Assembly: GCA_013398955.1 (NCBI GenBank)
Contig: VWPU01017642.1
Span: 62,001-126,000 of the forward strand
Reading direction: 5' to 3'
DNA from: Callaeas wilsoni
Lineage: Eukaryota; Chordata; Aves; Passeriformes; Callaeidae
Length of the DNA: 64,000 nucleotides
Below the pieces are notes generated by a model. It had not been told where the DNA came from, did not search any database, and saw only the letters and a program-made list of their open reading frames with translations. Shown one piece after another: positions 1 to 27,300 of the stretch; positions within the stretch are counted from its first letter, which is position 1; each line of letters begins with the position of its first letter. The position numbers and the translations under genes are program-made.

Positions 1-14484
<14,484 letters not shown>

Positions 14485-14703
14485 GCTCGCACTCGGCCGG
14501 GCGCAGCGGGGCCCAGAGCGCTGCTCCTCTCGCCCCACGTCCTCGCTTCCCCCCCGCACCTCCCCGCCCCGCCTGCTCTCCAGTTGGCCAGCAGCTCGCT
14601 CTCCTTCTACCCCACCGACGAGCCACTTCCTCAGGCCAAAGAAGCGCCCCACGGTTCGCCGGTCGGGGAAGGCGGAGCAGCCGCGAAGGGAGGAGCGAGC
14701 CGA

Positions 14704-14947
14704 GGGAGCGCGGTGCCGGCGGAGCCCTGGAGAGCTGTGCCGGGCCAGCAGCCTCGCCCCTCGGGAGCGCGGTGCCGGCGGAGCCTTGGAGAGCTGTGCC
14801 GGGCCAGCAGCCTCGTCCCTCGGGAGCGCGGTGCCGGCGGAGCCCTGGAGAGCTGTGCCGCGCCAGCAGCCTCGCCCCTCGAGAGCGCGGTGCCGGCGGA
14901 GCCCTGGAGAGCTGTGCCGGGCCAGCAGCCTCGCCCCTCGGGAGCGC
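14704..14947. repeat. 59-bp GC-rich minisatellite, about 4 copies
   Basis: The unit beginning GAGCGCGGTGCCGGCGGAG recurs at 14706, 14765, 14824 and 14883, exactly 59 bp apart. A truncated fifth start follows at 14942. Copies differ at only a few positions. Because 59 is not a multiple of three, consecutive copies are read in different frames, so similar peptides appear in three frames on both strands. It lies about 220-460 bp upstream of the RIPK2 ATG. Confidence 0.95.
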
Positions 14948-15154
14948 TGCGGCGGGACGCGTCCCGCGGGCCATGGATGGAGCATCCCCGCACCCTGTCC
15001 GAAGGGGGTCCTGCCGGGGAGCCTCCTGTGCGCCGGAGAGGAGGAGGCATCCCCCTCGGTCCGGAGCCGGGCAGGGTGTGTGAGTTTTGCTCTCGAAAGA
15101 TGATGCAGGATGCCAGAGGCGAGCGCAGATCGCCCTAGTGAATTGTTCACTGCA

Positions 15155-15275
15155 TAGAATCGTAGAATGATGTGGCTTGGAAGGGACCTTAAAGATCACC
15201 TAGTCTCAACTCCTCTCCCGGGACAGGACCCACCTTTCACTAGACCAGGTTGCTCAGAGCCCCATGCGGTGTATA
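15155..15275 (-). mobile_element. CR1 LINE 3' tail fragment
   Basis: Reverse-oriented CR1 3' end: the ATAGAATCGTAGAATGATG tail repeat, then GGAAGGGACCTTAAAGATCA and the GACCAGGTTGCTCAGAGCC motif. It abuts the RIPK2 CpG island on the upstream side. Confidence 0.93.
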
Positions 15276-16433
15276 CTTCATTGCTCAAGCGAAGTGAGAA
15301 AAGCTTTGTCTCATGCAGTCGCTTATCTCCTCCGTGTTTGTCCTAGGAAGATTTTTCAGGATAGCGGCATTTCAAAAAGGTAATTTCGAAATTTCCAGTA
15401 AGTGCAAGTTCACCCTTGCCCCTGCTCATAGCGAGCTGCCTGATACGCTGATGTATTTATGAGAACTTTACGTGAGGGTTGCGCAGGAAGGTTTTGTAAA
15501 GCCTGTTCACCAAGCCAAGTTCTCACAGACTAATGAAGTAATTTAATTTAAAGGTAGAGATTTGTAGCTTTCCACAAGGAGTGACTGTTCCACAGGATGA
15601 AATAAAGGCAAACAGAGCAACTCACTTGCCTTTCCATGTGTGTGGATCAGGGGCTAAGCGCCTGTGGCTTTTCACCTCTCTTCTTTTCTCCCACACATGG
15701 ATATGGACCAGAGAATGAGGGAAAAGACCTGAGTTTTCAAACTACAATATGTTCGATATTTCACAGCATTCATTTTAAGATGTGGCAACAACTTTGCAGT
15801 TCTGTCTAGGTCCTAGCACTTCAGTAGCTTTGTGGCTTTTCCAATTTTCTTGTATCTTGGATGATTTACATCCTCCAAATGCTTCAGCATTATGAACATA
15901 TGAGCAACCATGTAAAGCAACCAGTGACTTACTCCACTTTCAGTTTTCAGTTAGTCCGTGTCCTTTAGACACACTAGGTGGTTTCCCAAAAGTGTAATCT
16001 TGAGGCAATGTTTGCAATATGCAGGTTTTGGGTATTTGTTTATGCATATCCTTCTCTGTATTTACCATGTCGGTAGTACCATTAGTAATACAATTTTAAA
16101 TTTGATGTATAAGGAAGATTTTGTTTCCTAAAGAAGATAATATACAATGGACAATTACCATGAGCTTGCATTATAAAACCACTGTGTAAATACATACTTA
16201 AAGTCTTTGCCGTTAAGATGTCACTATACTGAAAAATTATCTGTGCATCTTGTTACTGTGTGCTGTGTTGATTTAATGTATATTTATAGTGTTAACTATA
16301 CCTACTTAAACCCCAGGAAAATTACTGTGATTCTAAAAGTGGATGTGGAAACAGCACTGTTGGAGCAGTGCCATGCTTCTCTTGTCATGCCTATTCCAGG
16401 TACAGTGTTCCTGGAGCTGTAGTCCTCGTGACA

Positions 16434-16458
16434 CCCCAAACCCTAACCCTAACCCTAA
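16434..16458. repeat. Interstitial telomeric repeat
   Basis: Three perfect tandem CCCTAA hexamers at 16441-16458, preceded by a partial, slightly altered copy (CCCCAAA). This is the vertebrate telomere motif, about 1.95 kb upstream of the RIPK2 start codon. Confidence 0.95.
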
Positions 16459-17690
16459 TGGCAGCTTGGGGGCAAGGCTGAGGTCCTAAAATAGATTAAC
16501 CTTTTGATAAAACTTAAGTTTTTGTTAATTATTGTTTCTACATGCTAGAAACCGTATTTATAGCATATGTCAGATAAATAGCTGCCTGTGGTTTACTTCT
16601 TTGAAATTTTAACCTGTGAGATTTCCCACACAGTCCTTTTCATTCTTAAATGTTGGGTCTGACTCTTCCTTTCACATGGAAATTTTCTGAAGATCCCCAC
16701 TGATAATGAGGTAAGCAAAGTCCACAGCAAAGAGGATAATTTTTGTGTGTGTAGTATTCATAGTGGTTTGATTAGTGTTGTAATGACTGTAATTTTCTTG
16801 AATTTAAAATGGAAAAAATTGTTCTGAAAGTGTGAAAGTTATGGCGACGGGCTTAGTCTTCCTTCAGCTTGGGAAGTCTAGGAGGGCATCTATTATGTGA
16901 TCAGTACATCATGATACTGACTTGTAAAACACTTTCCATTCCTTGTATCTCTGTAAAAGATCAAGTAAAAAAACAACTAAAATTAAACATACATTCCAGA
17001 CTGAGGTGGTATTTGCTTTCTGACATTTTTCCCTGTGGGCAGCGTAGTCTGTAAAGAGCTTTTAAATTTCTGCTCTAAACAGGTATTCACATTGATGTTG
17101 AGAAGACGGTACAAAATACGTATCTTTTCCTGTGCATCTCCACCTGAAAACCAGGCCTCCTATACATAGATGTACATGTACCCTTTTATGTTCATGTATA
17201 TGTTTTTAAAAATTCATACCACCTGCATGTCTTTGCTAATGTAAAGAATTGAAAAAATAAGTTTTTTCAATTTGTTTCAGTCTTGTCCCTCCACCAAAAA
17301 ATTTTAGTGCCTTCATTTTTATGGATATTAAGCACCAAATCTAGTTGGGTTTTTTTGCAATTCACCAGATTCACTGTGTTTCCACAATGGCAGGAATCTG
17401 CTTGTTGTCAAGACTAGATGTTCAGATTGAAAGAAGATATGATTGCATGATGATGATTTTATATCTCAAACAACTTTACTATATTTTTGCTGTTGGACTT
17501 AAGCATGACGGACCCTGCTACCTATTACACATTCTGAAAAATTTGGGAAAAAGGCTTTTTTTTCCTCTTAGCACTTGATAGTCTCTGAATTTTAGTTGTG
17601 TCTTTGGAGCTGCATATAAGACCCTGTTTTAGAAAATGAATTTTCATTCAGTAATCACAATGGCTTTGTCTCTGCTTTTTATTTTGTGGA

Positions 17691-17716
17691 TTTTTCATCT
17701 TTTTAAAGATGAAAAA
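17691..17716. repeat. Perfect palindrome, 12-bp arms
   Basis: TTTTTCATCTTT and its exact reverse complement are separated by two bases. It is the first of two adjacent inverted repeats. Confidence 0.9.
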
Positions 17717-17737
17717 GATAAGGGATATTTGGTTTAT

Positions 17738-17764
17738 AAATATTCCTTTTTAAAAGGAATATTT
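17738..17764. repeat. Perfect palindrome, 13-bp arms
   Basis: AAATATTCCTTTT and its exact reverse complement flank a single T. It starts 21 bases after the previous palindrome. Confidence 0.9.
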
Positions 17765-19321
17765 TGCCTGAATATTTTGTACTATCGACATTGCAGGAAT
17801 GAAGGACTTTGGTAGTAACCTCTTCAGTTGTGTTTGTTCTTACTGAAACAAGTATTTTTTTTCTGAAATAATACATCAGGTGTTTAGATTCTGGCTGAGA
17901 TGCTGTTTTGCCTGCTGTCACGCTGTACAGTAATGATACACTTGCTCAGATCTATTAGTAATGAGTGCTACAACCATGGAAACCAACACCCTTTGAAATC
18001 CTCTGTGTATTCTCCTGCCAGCCTCAACCAACCCTTCCTTGTTAGCGTGTGCCACACTCCAGGTGGGCCATTCCTGAGCATCTGAACTCTTCTGGAAGTT
18101 GTTACCTATGGTTTTAGATGTCTGTTGACACAATTTTGTATTAAGAGATCTGCATGAAAGTAGTGATATCCAGCTACTACATGTTGACACTACCCAGCTG
18201 ACTGAATCAAGGAGCAGAGCTGCTGAGAGCTTTTCTGACAGTTTGGAGGGAAGGAGGAAGGGAGTGCTTGGGGTATGATGCTTCTGAGTCACCTGGATTT
18301 TTATTTCCATGTTGTGCTACTGTTGGTGCCCATGTGATGATGACCCATCACGAGTGTAATGTCAGGATAAGCTCTAGTGCTCCTTCGAAGGTAAATGACA
18401 TTTCCTTTCAGCACTGGCAGTTTCACAAAGCCACCCCACACTTGAACCATTTCAATGTTTATTTTCACCGAGCTTCCTCTTTCCTCCTCTTGCTTCTGGG
18501 ACCTGAGCGACTTTATGAAGGTGATCCTCTTCCTAGCCCCTGGCTTTGCATGAACCCAGTGAAGCTTTCTGTGAGGAAGTAATGCAGAGGTAAAAGTTTG
18601 GCAGAGGAGGAAGGAGAAGAGGGGTGATTTTGAAAGATTCTCCTTAGACTCAATAGCACTGTGGTACTCTTCCCTACCTTTCTTAACATGTGCTGACTGA
18701 GATTCTCTGCAGCCAGATGAAGTCCAGGTCCATCCTAGGTGCTGAATCCAGTAAAAATGTGTTTGACCATTTCTTAGCAAACAAGGACAACTAGCGTGAG
18801 ATGATGGTCATCTGTCTGAAACAGAGAATCTGCATCAGAAATGCCTGTTAAGAGTAGTTCCAAGCTTTAGTTCCTGAACCATCGAGATTATTTAGAACAG
18901 TAGTATTTCTCATGAGCCAAAAAGTAGTATTCTAATAGAATCCTAACAGAACTATTTCCTGTTGGAAGATGAATGCCAGGCCTAGGAGCATTCCCTGCCA
19001 CCTCCAATTTTACAAGCACAAGTAGTATTAGGTATTCAGTGGTCTGCTGTGTTCAGGATTAGTCTATGTGCATTTTTTATGATGGGTATTTCCTCATATA
19101 CTTCAGCTTCTCCCTTCCCCCTACTCCTAGGTTTTAACCTTTATTTTGGTTTTCAGTCTAAAATGCTGATGTTCTTGGTGTTTCCCATAAAACTAGTTCA
19201 GCTGAGAGAAAGCTGAAAAATTTTCTTTCAGCAGTGAATTAGAGCAATTTTTTTTCTTTTTATTTTCTCTTTTAAAATTTAAACTATTACACAAGTGCAG
19301 CAGATTTGATGCAAAGCCAGC

Positions 19322-19866
19322 AGGTCAAGAGAGGTGATTCTGCCCCTCAGCTCTGCTCTGCTGAGACCCACCTGGAGTGCTGCATCCAGCTCTGGGATCC
19401 CCAGCACAGGAAAGACATGAACCAGTTGGAGTGAGTCCAGAGGAGGCCACCAAGATGATCAGAGGGATGGACCGCCTCTCCCACAAGGAAAAGCAAGGGG
19501 ATTGGGTTTGTTTAGCCTGGAAAAGAGAAGGCTTTGGGGTATTTGCAGCCTTCCAGTACCTGAAAGGAGTGTACAAGACTTTTTACAAGAGCATGTAGTT
19601 ACAGGGGAAATGGAATTCAATGGAAAGAGAGTAGGCTTAGATTAGATAGCAGAAAAAATTCTTTACTGTGAGAGTGGCGACACGCTGAAACAGGTTGCAC
19701 AGAGAAGTTGTGGATGCGCCATACCTGAAAGTGTTCGTGGCCAGGTTGGATGGGGCTCTGAGCGACCTGGTCTAGTGGAGGTGTCCCTGCCTATGGCAGC
19801 AGGGTTGGAACTAGATGACCTTTAAGGTCCCTTCCAACCCAAACCATTCTATGATTCTACGATTCA
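19322..19866 (+). mobile_element. CR1 LINE 3' fragment
   Basis: About 545 bp of CR1 3' region on the plus strand, with the CCTGGAGTGCTGCATCCAGC motif, the GAGGAGGCCACCAAGATGAT motif, and the 3' end AGGTCCCTTCCAACCC followed by the ATTCTATGATTCTACGATTC tail. The first part derives from the 3' end of the reverse-transcriptase ORF, now broken by stops. Confidence 0.95.
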
Positions 19867-22800
19867 AGGCACCTCCTAGAGTGTAACAAATCTGGTAGAT
19901 CTGTAATTTCAGTTCCCAGAAATACATAATGTGTTGGAACTCTGTCCTCTAGCTTGAATAGGTACAATTCTTTCCAAATAGCTCTCAAGCTGTCAGTCAG
20001 TGACAGAGTCATAAAGGAGAACAACATTCATTACTTAACTACAAGACATCAAGGCGAGGTCTAGGTAAGATAGTGGGTGCACAGAGCCAGGTGGGAAAGT
20101 GGGAGTTGGAAATGTTATATGTTTGCATTTACATGTTTTTGTGGTTTGTGTTGGCACTTAAATAAGAGAAAAATTGGCACGTTTATTTGACACCACCTAT
20201 GTGCTTTGAAATCAAATTAAGATGCAGCCTATCTGTAAATGAAATGAGGAGTTAAGACTTGCAAGAACTTAGCATACTTAGAAACATACAGGACTGAATT
20301 CATGACAGGAAAAATAGCCCCAGTTTCCAGCTCCAGGTTTGAAAACCTTCCAAAGTCAAATTTTACCTAGATTCTGTGATTCTGATCATCAAAGCCTCAG
20401 TGATTTTTTTAGCAAGTGTAATTACTTCTAGTTCATTTAGGAGCAGGTAATTCCTAATGAGTATTCTGTTGAAAGTCTATGACTTTTAGCAACAGTGCTT
20501 ACGTTTCAAGGAATTTATAGTAAGCCAAAATGAATCAACCTGTTAATCATATTTTCAGGCATAAACACATGGCCCTCTCTTCCTGTTTGTATAAGCAATT
20601 AGCATGTGTCATCTGGGAATAACGTAAGGCATATTTCATCACAAATGTAACAGTTTGAGGTGGGGTAAATTCTAGAAAATATTCTAAAGAAAAAGGCCAA
20701 AAAACCCCAAACCAAACCCAAAAAACGAAACAGAAATGAAGCTGGAATATTTTAATGAACAATATATATGCAAAACCTGTATTAAGTGAGGACTCCATTT
20801 GCACCGGGTACAACACTCCTACAGGCTCAGTTTGTCTGAATGCCCGTAGGTATTAGCAGGTCATTAACATGACCCTTTCCCAAGTGTTTATAGAGTGGAG
20901 CAGATGGACCTTTTCTGTGGCTGTCTTCCATGAACTCATTGACACTTGGTCAATACAGGAAATGCCTGTAAAGAGTTAACTGGCCTGGTGTTACCACAGC
21001 TCACCACCACACAGGGTAAAATAACCCAGAAGGGCTGAGATTGTAGTTGGGATGGGGCAGAAAGATCGGATTTGGAATGTATTTTAAGTGATCTGAGGAA
21101 TGAAGGTGTTTCTCTGGAGTGCAATTCAGAAAACTGGACACATCAACATGATTCAGTTTTTGTTGGCCATGGCAAAAATGTAATATTATCATCTTGGGTA
21201 AAGCGCATGAGGAGATACCCCAACAACCACTCCTAACAGTTAACACCATTACATCTTTGGTGTCCTTTAGGCATCCCAATGACATCTCCTGAATCTGCTG
21301 AATTTAGAAGTATGTGAGATGAATGAAAAACTGTGAACGGTACCGGAACGGTACTTCCATACTGTAGCAAAACAGTACCAGATTCCACATTTTTCCATTT
21401 TAAAATACAGTTGCATGTTTAATAAAACGTCCTGATTAATTTTTCACTAAAATGAAGATTTAACACATCACAGCTGCATGCATGATGGTCATCTGGTTCT
21501 TATGGCTAAATGGAAATCCTGGAAGAAATTTGCTGGAGTTTAATCTGATCACTCTGTGGGTAACAAGGCCCACTGTCTGTTAGAATGCTTTAATATCCTT
21601 TTATACTAGAAAGAATAATCCCTCCTTGTTAATAAAAGGTTTGCACATCTTGTTCCCCTTTCAATGCAAAGAGCTTGGACTGAAAAAGGCAAACTGCTAC
21701 AAGAGATTTAGACTGATTCTTAAAACTGTTGGAGTATTCATGTAATGGTCATCTGGTAGAACTGCATACCACTTTACTGTATTCTTTCAAGTATGTTGTT
21801 AGTATTATTGTATGTTTCACATGCCACCTTGTGGTCTTCAAGGAAAAAGAGAAATTTTGTGTGATTTGGTAAACTGGAAATACATTTCTGTGTAAATATT
21901 ATCAATAAGTGAAAAACTCTAGTATGGATTCATATCTCAGCAAATTTATTGAAGCCAAGTTTTCAAAACGCTTGTAAAGGGTACCTTTTAAGAGCATCAA
22001 ATACAAATTAGTTTAGAACATGACCTTCAAGCTGAAGGTATTTATATTGTAGTTGTTGTGCTGTACAGGTAGGCAAAATAAAGATAAAAGAGGAAGTACG
22101 CAGGATGTGAATCCTTTTCATCTCTAGCATAGAAGCATGGGCAAGGAAACAACTGTGATTTAGTCAGGAGTACTGACTTTCCAGGAACTGTAGTCATGAG
22201 AACTTTATTCTGGAAAATCCGTCAAGTTGTAAAAGATTTTATGATTGTAAAAGATTTTCACTACCTGAAAAAGAGTTATATTTTCGATTAGAAAACACTG
22301 CAGTTTTAAAACAATTAAGAAGTTTGTTTTCCTCTTGCACCTTTCTTGAGTGTCAGGATGGGAAGTTAATCTCATTTAAGTTTCAGTTAAATGAGAATGT
22401 CTGAGATAAGTTGAGGTTGGAAATTTGAGTCTAACCTGTTTCTGTAAGGCTGGAAGGATTTAAAGTTCTTGTAGGAAAATACTCAATAATTTTTTTAAAT
22501 TTATTGTTTCTTTAGGATTCAAAGTCTTAAGCTTGGATTACAAATATTTGTACTTAAAATAACACAAACAAACCAAAAGATATGTTCTGTTTCTTTAAAT
22601 AGTGTCTAAATTGATCAAAGAGAATTGAAGAGTACAAGGGATAGATGGGAAAGAGAGAGAAAATAACAAGGACAAGGACAAATAAGATGGGTTTTAGGCA
22701 TCTGATATTTAAAAAAAAATCTTTCAGTGTTCTGATTATTCATTTATTATGCAACTGTTAGCTGCCTAATTTTTTTTTAATAAGACCATCAACTTGAACT

Positions 22801-23194
22801 GACGGGAAGGAGGTAATAGCTTTAGGTTGGTTTATGTAAGGTGTTAAACTCACTGAAAACTTCTGTGCTTATGAATGTATATTATCATACATTGCTTTTC
22901 TAAAAGTGTCTGCTTTTTATGTGCTGTGTCTGCCTGACAATTAAAAAAGAATTATCAGCCTTTTCTGGTGTTTGTGTGTCCCATACTTCTTTGAAAAACA
23001 TGGTCATTCTACATTTTGGAGTAAAAACTGAGATTTTATTTTTATCATGTTATTGAGTAGATGCATGCTTCTAAGCTTTTGGATACTTTTGCAGCTGTCT
23101 CATTTTGGTGTCAGACAGGTAATACAGATGATGAATTGCTTTATTGATGGAAATAGCCAGGACACCTAGAAAGACACATATAAAAGAATAAACT
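19867..23194. other. Intergenic, nothing recognised
   Basis: AT-rich unique sequence with no gene or identified repeat. An A-rich low-complexity patch sits near 20695-20730. A small GAACGGTAC direct repeat (21335 and 21346) is followed by a short nested inverted repeat. Confidence 0.6.
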
Positions 23195-24345
23195 GGGCTG
23201 TAATTGGGCTGCAACTTTTCAGAAGTACTTTTGTGTAATGTTCTCACAGGGAAGAGCTGGCTGGGAAGAGCTGATTTTGCTCTGTGTAAAGTTGTGCTGG
23301 GATGACCTTGACTGTCTCCAGGTGCCCACCCAGCTGCTCTATCACTGCCCTCCTCAGCAGGGCCCAGGGGAGGAATATAGGATGAAGAAGAATTCATAGG
23401 CCAACCTGAAGGCAGTTTAATAAAGAAAAAGGAAAGGCTGCACACGGAAGAAAAGGGAAACAAAAAGATCTATTCTCTACTTCCCATCAGCAGGTGATAT
23501 CCAGCCAATGCCTGGGAAATAGGGCCTTGGTATGCATAGCGGATTCTCTAGAAAATAAACATCTTAATGACAAATGCCCCTCTTTCTTCTCCTTTTTCTT
23601 AGTCTTATTGCTGAGTACAATGTTATTTGGTATAGAATATCTCCTTGGTCAGCTTGAGTCAGCTGTCCTGGTTTTGTCCTCTCCCAGCCTCTTGCCCACC
23701 GCCAGCCTACTGGCCTTTAGGGGTGTGGGGGGATGTTGGAGAGGCAGCTTTAATGCTGTGGGAGCAGTGCTCAGCAGTAGCCAAAGCACTCGTATGTGAC
23801 TTTGACACCTTTCTAGCTACATGTACAAAGCACAGCACTGAAAGCTGCTATGGGAAGGTTGACTCCATCCCAGCCACACCCAACACAATCTCCATGCCTT
23901 GTTCCATACCATTTGCATCATGCTTATGTCCCACATAATTTAATACAATTATACATCTTCTAACCATCCTTTTGGATTTAAATCTCATTACTGAAATCTC
24001 TTCCTTGCAACACAGCTTATGCTACATATTTAAATGATCTTTATACTCAATGTACAGATTTATACATTCTCATTAAGTATTATCCTGGGTCCCTTAACAG
24101 ATACTTGTTATTCTCCCATTCCATGGGCCTCCTCCACTCCTCCAAATGCTTACAAAAACAGACTATGTTTTGGGCCCAGCTGCTGTCCTTCTGGAAGCCT
24201 GAGAGCCATCTTCACTGTCTCCCGTGCTGGTTATCTCTATCAGTGCACCGAGGTGCTCCAGGAAGGGCACTGCTGCAGGTCTGTGCTGGAAGCATCTCAG
24301 TTGCAGAAAGTCGTCTGATATCTCAACCTCCTGTGTATGCACCAA
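23195..24345. mobile_element. Degenerate avian ERV-like interspersed repeat
   Basis: About 1.15 kb that I recognise as one continuous avian dispersed repeat of ERV type. Marker segments in order: CAGGTGCCCACCCAGCTGCT, a GGCAGTTTAATAAAG motif with TTCCCATCAGCAGG, CTTAATGACAAATGCCCC, GGTCAGCTTGAGTCAGCTGT, GTGCTCAGCAGTAGC, and a CTCCACTCCTCCAAATG to GGGCACTGCTGCAGG end. Recognition is from memory of avian genomic repeats, so class and orientation are uncertain. No intact retroviral gene is present. Confidence 0.65.
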
Positions 24346-27300
24346 AGTCTGCTATGTTTTTCATCTGCTTAAGCCCCATTGTAAATATCCATTGGTTTAA
24401 TACTCTCAATTAGTTTTCTTACAGAAATGCTGTAGAAATAATTTATTTCCAACATAGCCTATCAGGGAATAATGACTTGGGGACATCAGAACAAGAAAAC
24501 AACAAGCAAATGAAACAAGACGTTTTGTGCATATCATAGGAATTTGAGAAGGGGATTGCTTATACATATGGGCTGTTATTACAATGATAAAAAGGTTTTC
24601 CTTTTCTGCATTATTCTTCAGTTCCTCCAAAGTCTCACACCATGTGCAGAAGCTGTTACATGTCATACAAAGATCACTCCCTCCTTGAAATCTGAAGATC
24701 AAAGTTTTTGCATGGGACTCTTAGCAGTTCCCTCAGTATAGCTCTAGATACTGGCAAGAGCCTTCTGTTGAAGGCACAGCCTGCATATGCAGGGCATGAT
24801 ATGGAAGTGTGTTTGAGCAGAGAATGTATTATTGAGACGTGCTCTGAATGAGAGCTGCACATCTGCACCCAAACCTGTGCAGAGCAGAGTTACAGTGATT
24901 TCTGAAGTTTGTCACAGACAGAAGGTGTCTGCCCTCACAGCCAAGGCTACATACAGCCGTAATGTGTAAGCAGCATTTTTAAATGAAGAAACGAAACACC
25001 CTAATGAAAAAATAGGGAAGTAAAAAAGATGGGGAATTTTTAGTGTAAGTCCCGTCTCACTGTGGCAATGGGCACTGGGAAGGGAGTGAAGAAAGAATCA
25101 ACATATGAGGAACATGATTCAATGAGCACCAAAACCACGAGTTGAATCGAATTGAATCCCTGACTACTGAGTGATCTTTGCTCTCCTGCTGTCCAGGAGA
25201 GCAAGCTGTGAACTTAAACTGCTCGCTGACAACCTGTAATGAGTTGACCCCTGTAGCTGTACAAGCAGTGTGTGCCGATCCAGCACTGTGTGCTACTCAC
25301 ATTGTCTACGCTTTGGCATTGCCATCGCAGCAGGGGTTTCATGCCAATACACAGCAGCTTTTAACAACAATGACCACTCGATGTCACTATTGTCATTCGA
25401 ATCCCTACTTGAAAAGACTTTAGCTGTGTTTTGATATTCGTGAGGGTGTGAATGTGACATTTCAGATGAGCAGCTTGACACGTCTTTTCAAACAGCTGTC
25501 TAAATAATCAGCTTTATTAAAACACTCTCGAGGATAGATTTTTCTTCTGTGTGTTCCTCAAGTACCTATAGAATAGAAGTATAAAAATGTGATCTGCATT
25601 TCTTATTTTTCATAGAATCCCTTTAAAATATACATAGGCTAATTTAAGGTTCCATCTGTATTATAAATCTATGGGTAGAAGCTTTTACATTTTAGTCACT
25701 ATCCATCATACACAAGCATATTTCAAGAGATCTTTCAGTATTTTAATTTTTTATGGAGGTGTTTATTTGATGCAGTTTTAAGTATTCATGTACATCTTGT
25801 AGTGCTAGAGAAGAACACATGACCTTTTGGTAGAACAACTGGACAAAATTATTATCATCTTTCAGAGCATTTATGAAGCCCATTGGCCCAGAGGAGGTCA
25901 ATTAATGTTGCTCTGTAATGCCATTCTAGCTGTGTGCATTCACGACGTCCCTGTGTGTATGTGTGTTTCTTGGTGTTTGTATGCTCTTTCCAGAAGGTTT
26001 ATCTTTGTTTTTAGGACTGTACTATTCTGATTTTTCAAGAAGCGGGAAGTGAGTTTTGCTTTTCTTTCTGTTGACTCCTTGAGAGTCTCAAATGTCTGTT
26101 ATTTGAGTGTTCATTGAAAGCCTTGTGTTCCTTCTAAAAAGCCTTTAAAACTTTAGAATACTTCAGTTGGAAGTGACTTAGAAGGATCATCTAGTCCAAG
26201 TGCCAGTGCCAACAAATGCCAGCACAGTTTGCCCATGAAAAGGCTCGGAAATACAGGCATGTTACAGCACTGAAAAGCAGGGAGATATCTTTCTTTGCAA
26301 TTATAACCTGTACCTATATCCTGTTTTAATAAAGCCTAAAGCTCTTTAATGGACTGTCAATAGTTTCTGTGAGAACAGGAGTAGAAGCAGCAGTTTGTCA
26401 AATAAATTATCAGATTCTATTCTCAGTTTTATCTGGGGCTTTCCTTAGTATAAAATCAGCCATAAAGGCTGTGTGTTTGGGTTTTTAAATTTTGTTTTTG
26501 TGTTTGGTTTTTTTTTTTTTTTTGGCTCCTATACACTTCTCATATAATTTATTGAATAAGTCTAAGCGAGGGGCACATCAAAGTCACCTGCAGTTTTAAG
26601 ATTTTTGCTTTTCAGCAAAGTCCCATTCTCCTAATTATCCACTGACTTTCTTTTTATTTTCTTGTAGAGTCTAATATGTGAATAACCTAAACAAATATAG
26701 ATGTCTTCATCTAAACTAATCATTAGACTCCTTTTATGGTCTGAGTAGAGAAATCATCACCTCTGGATCCAGTTGTCTCATTCTAAAGTAGATGCCTAGG
26801 ACAGGTGCTTCAAAAGTGCAGTTTCTGCAGCCTTTTTTCTTGCTTTCAACAGCAAAGAAAATCTCAGGTTTCCTTGCTGTGATTTTCTGAAAGGAAGTGA
26901 CACAAATCCCACTTTGGGTGCCTGTTCCCTTCTCTGCCCCACACATGCTTCTGACCTTCCTGCTTCTTTTTTTCCCTTATTCTGGTCTGTCTCTTCAAAG
27001 CCAGCTGAAATAGCCCTTATATTTTCAAGAAGCTAAGTGTTGGATTTCTACATCTCTGGATTATTCATAAATATTTTGGGTTTTAAGAAGTATTTTATTT
27101 GACTTTATGGATATAATTAATTTTGGTAGCTACTGAATCAAATGTCTGAGCACAAATATTTTGTTTGTAGGCACCTAATAACAATGCTGTTCTTAAACAG
27201 CCCATGGACCTCTTGGCAGTCCTCTCCGAGACTGCACCAGTACCAGAGATTTTCCCAAAGAGTGTCGACCTAATCTGTAGAAATATTTTAGAGTACAGTC

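Larger units (their letters stand above)
15276..19321. other. Intergenic, upstream of RIPK2
   Basis: About 4 kb of mostly unique AT-rich sequence without a recognisable gene. It contains the interstitial telomeric repeat at 16434-16458 and two perfect palindromes at 17691-17764. Two sizeable minus-strand ORFs (17918-18310 and 18301-18780) resemble nothing I know. Confidence 0.7.
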
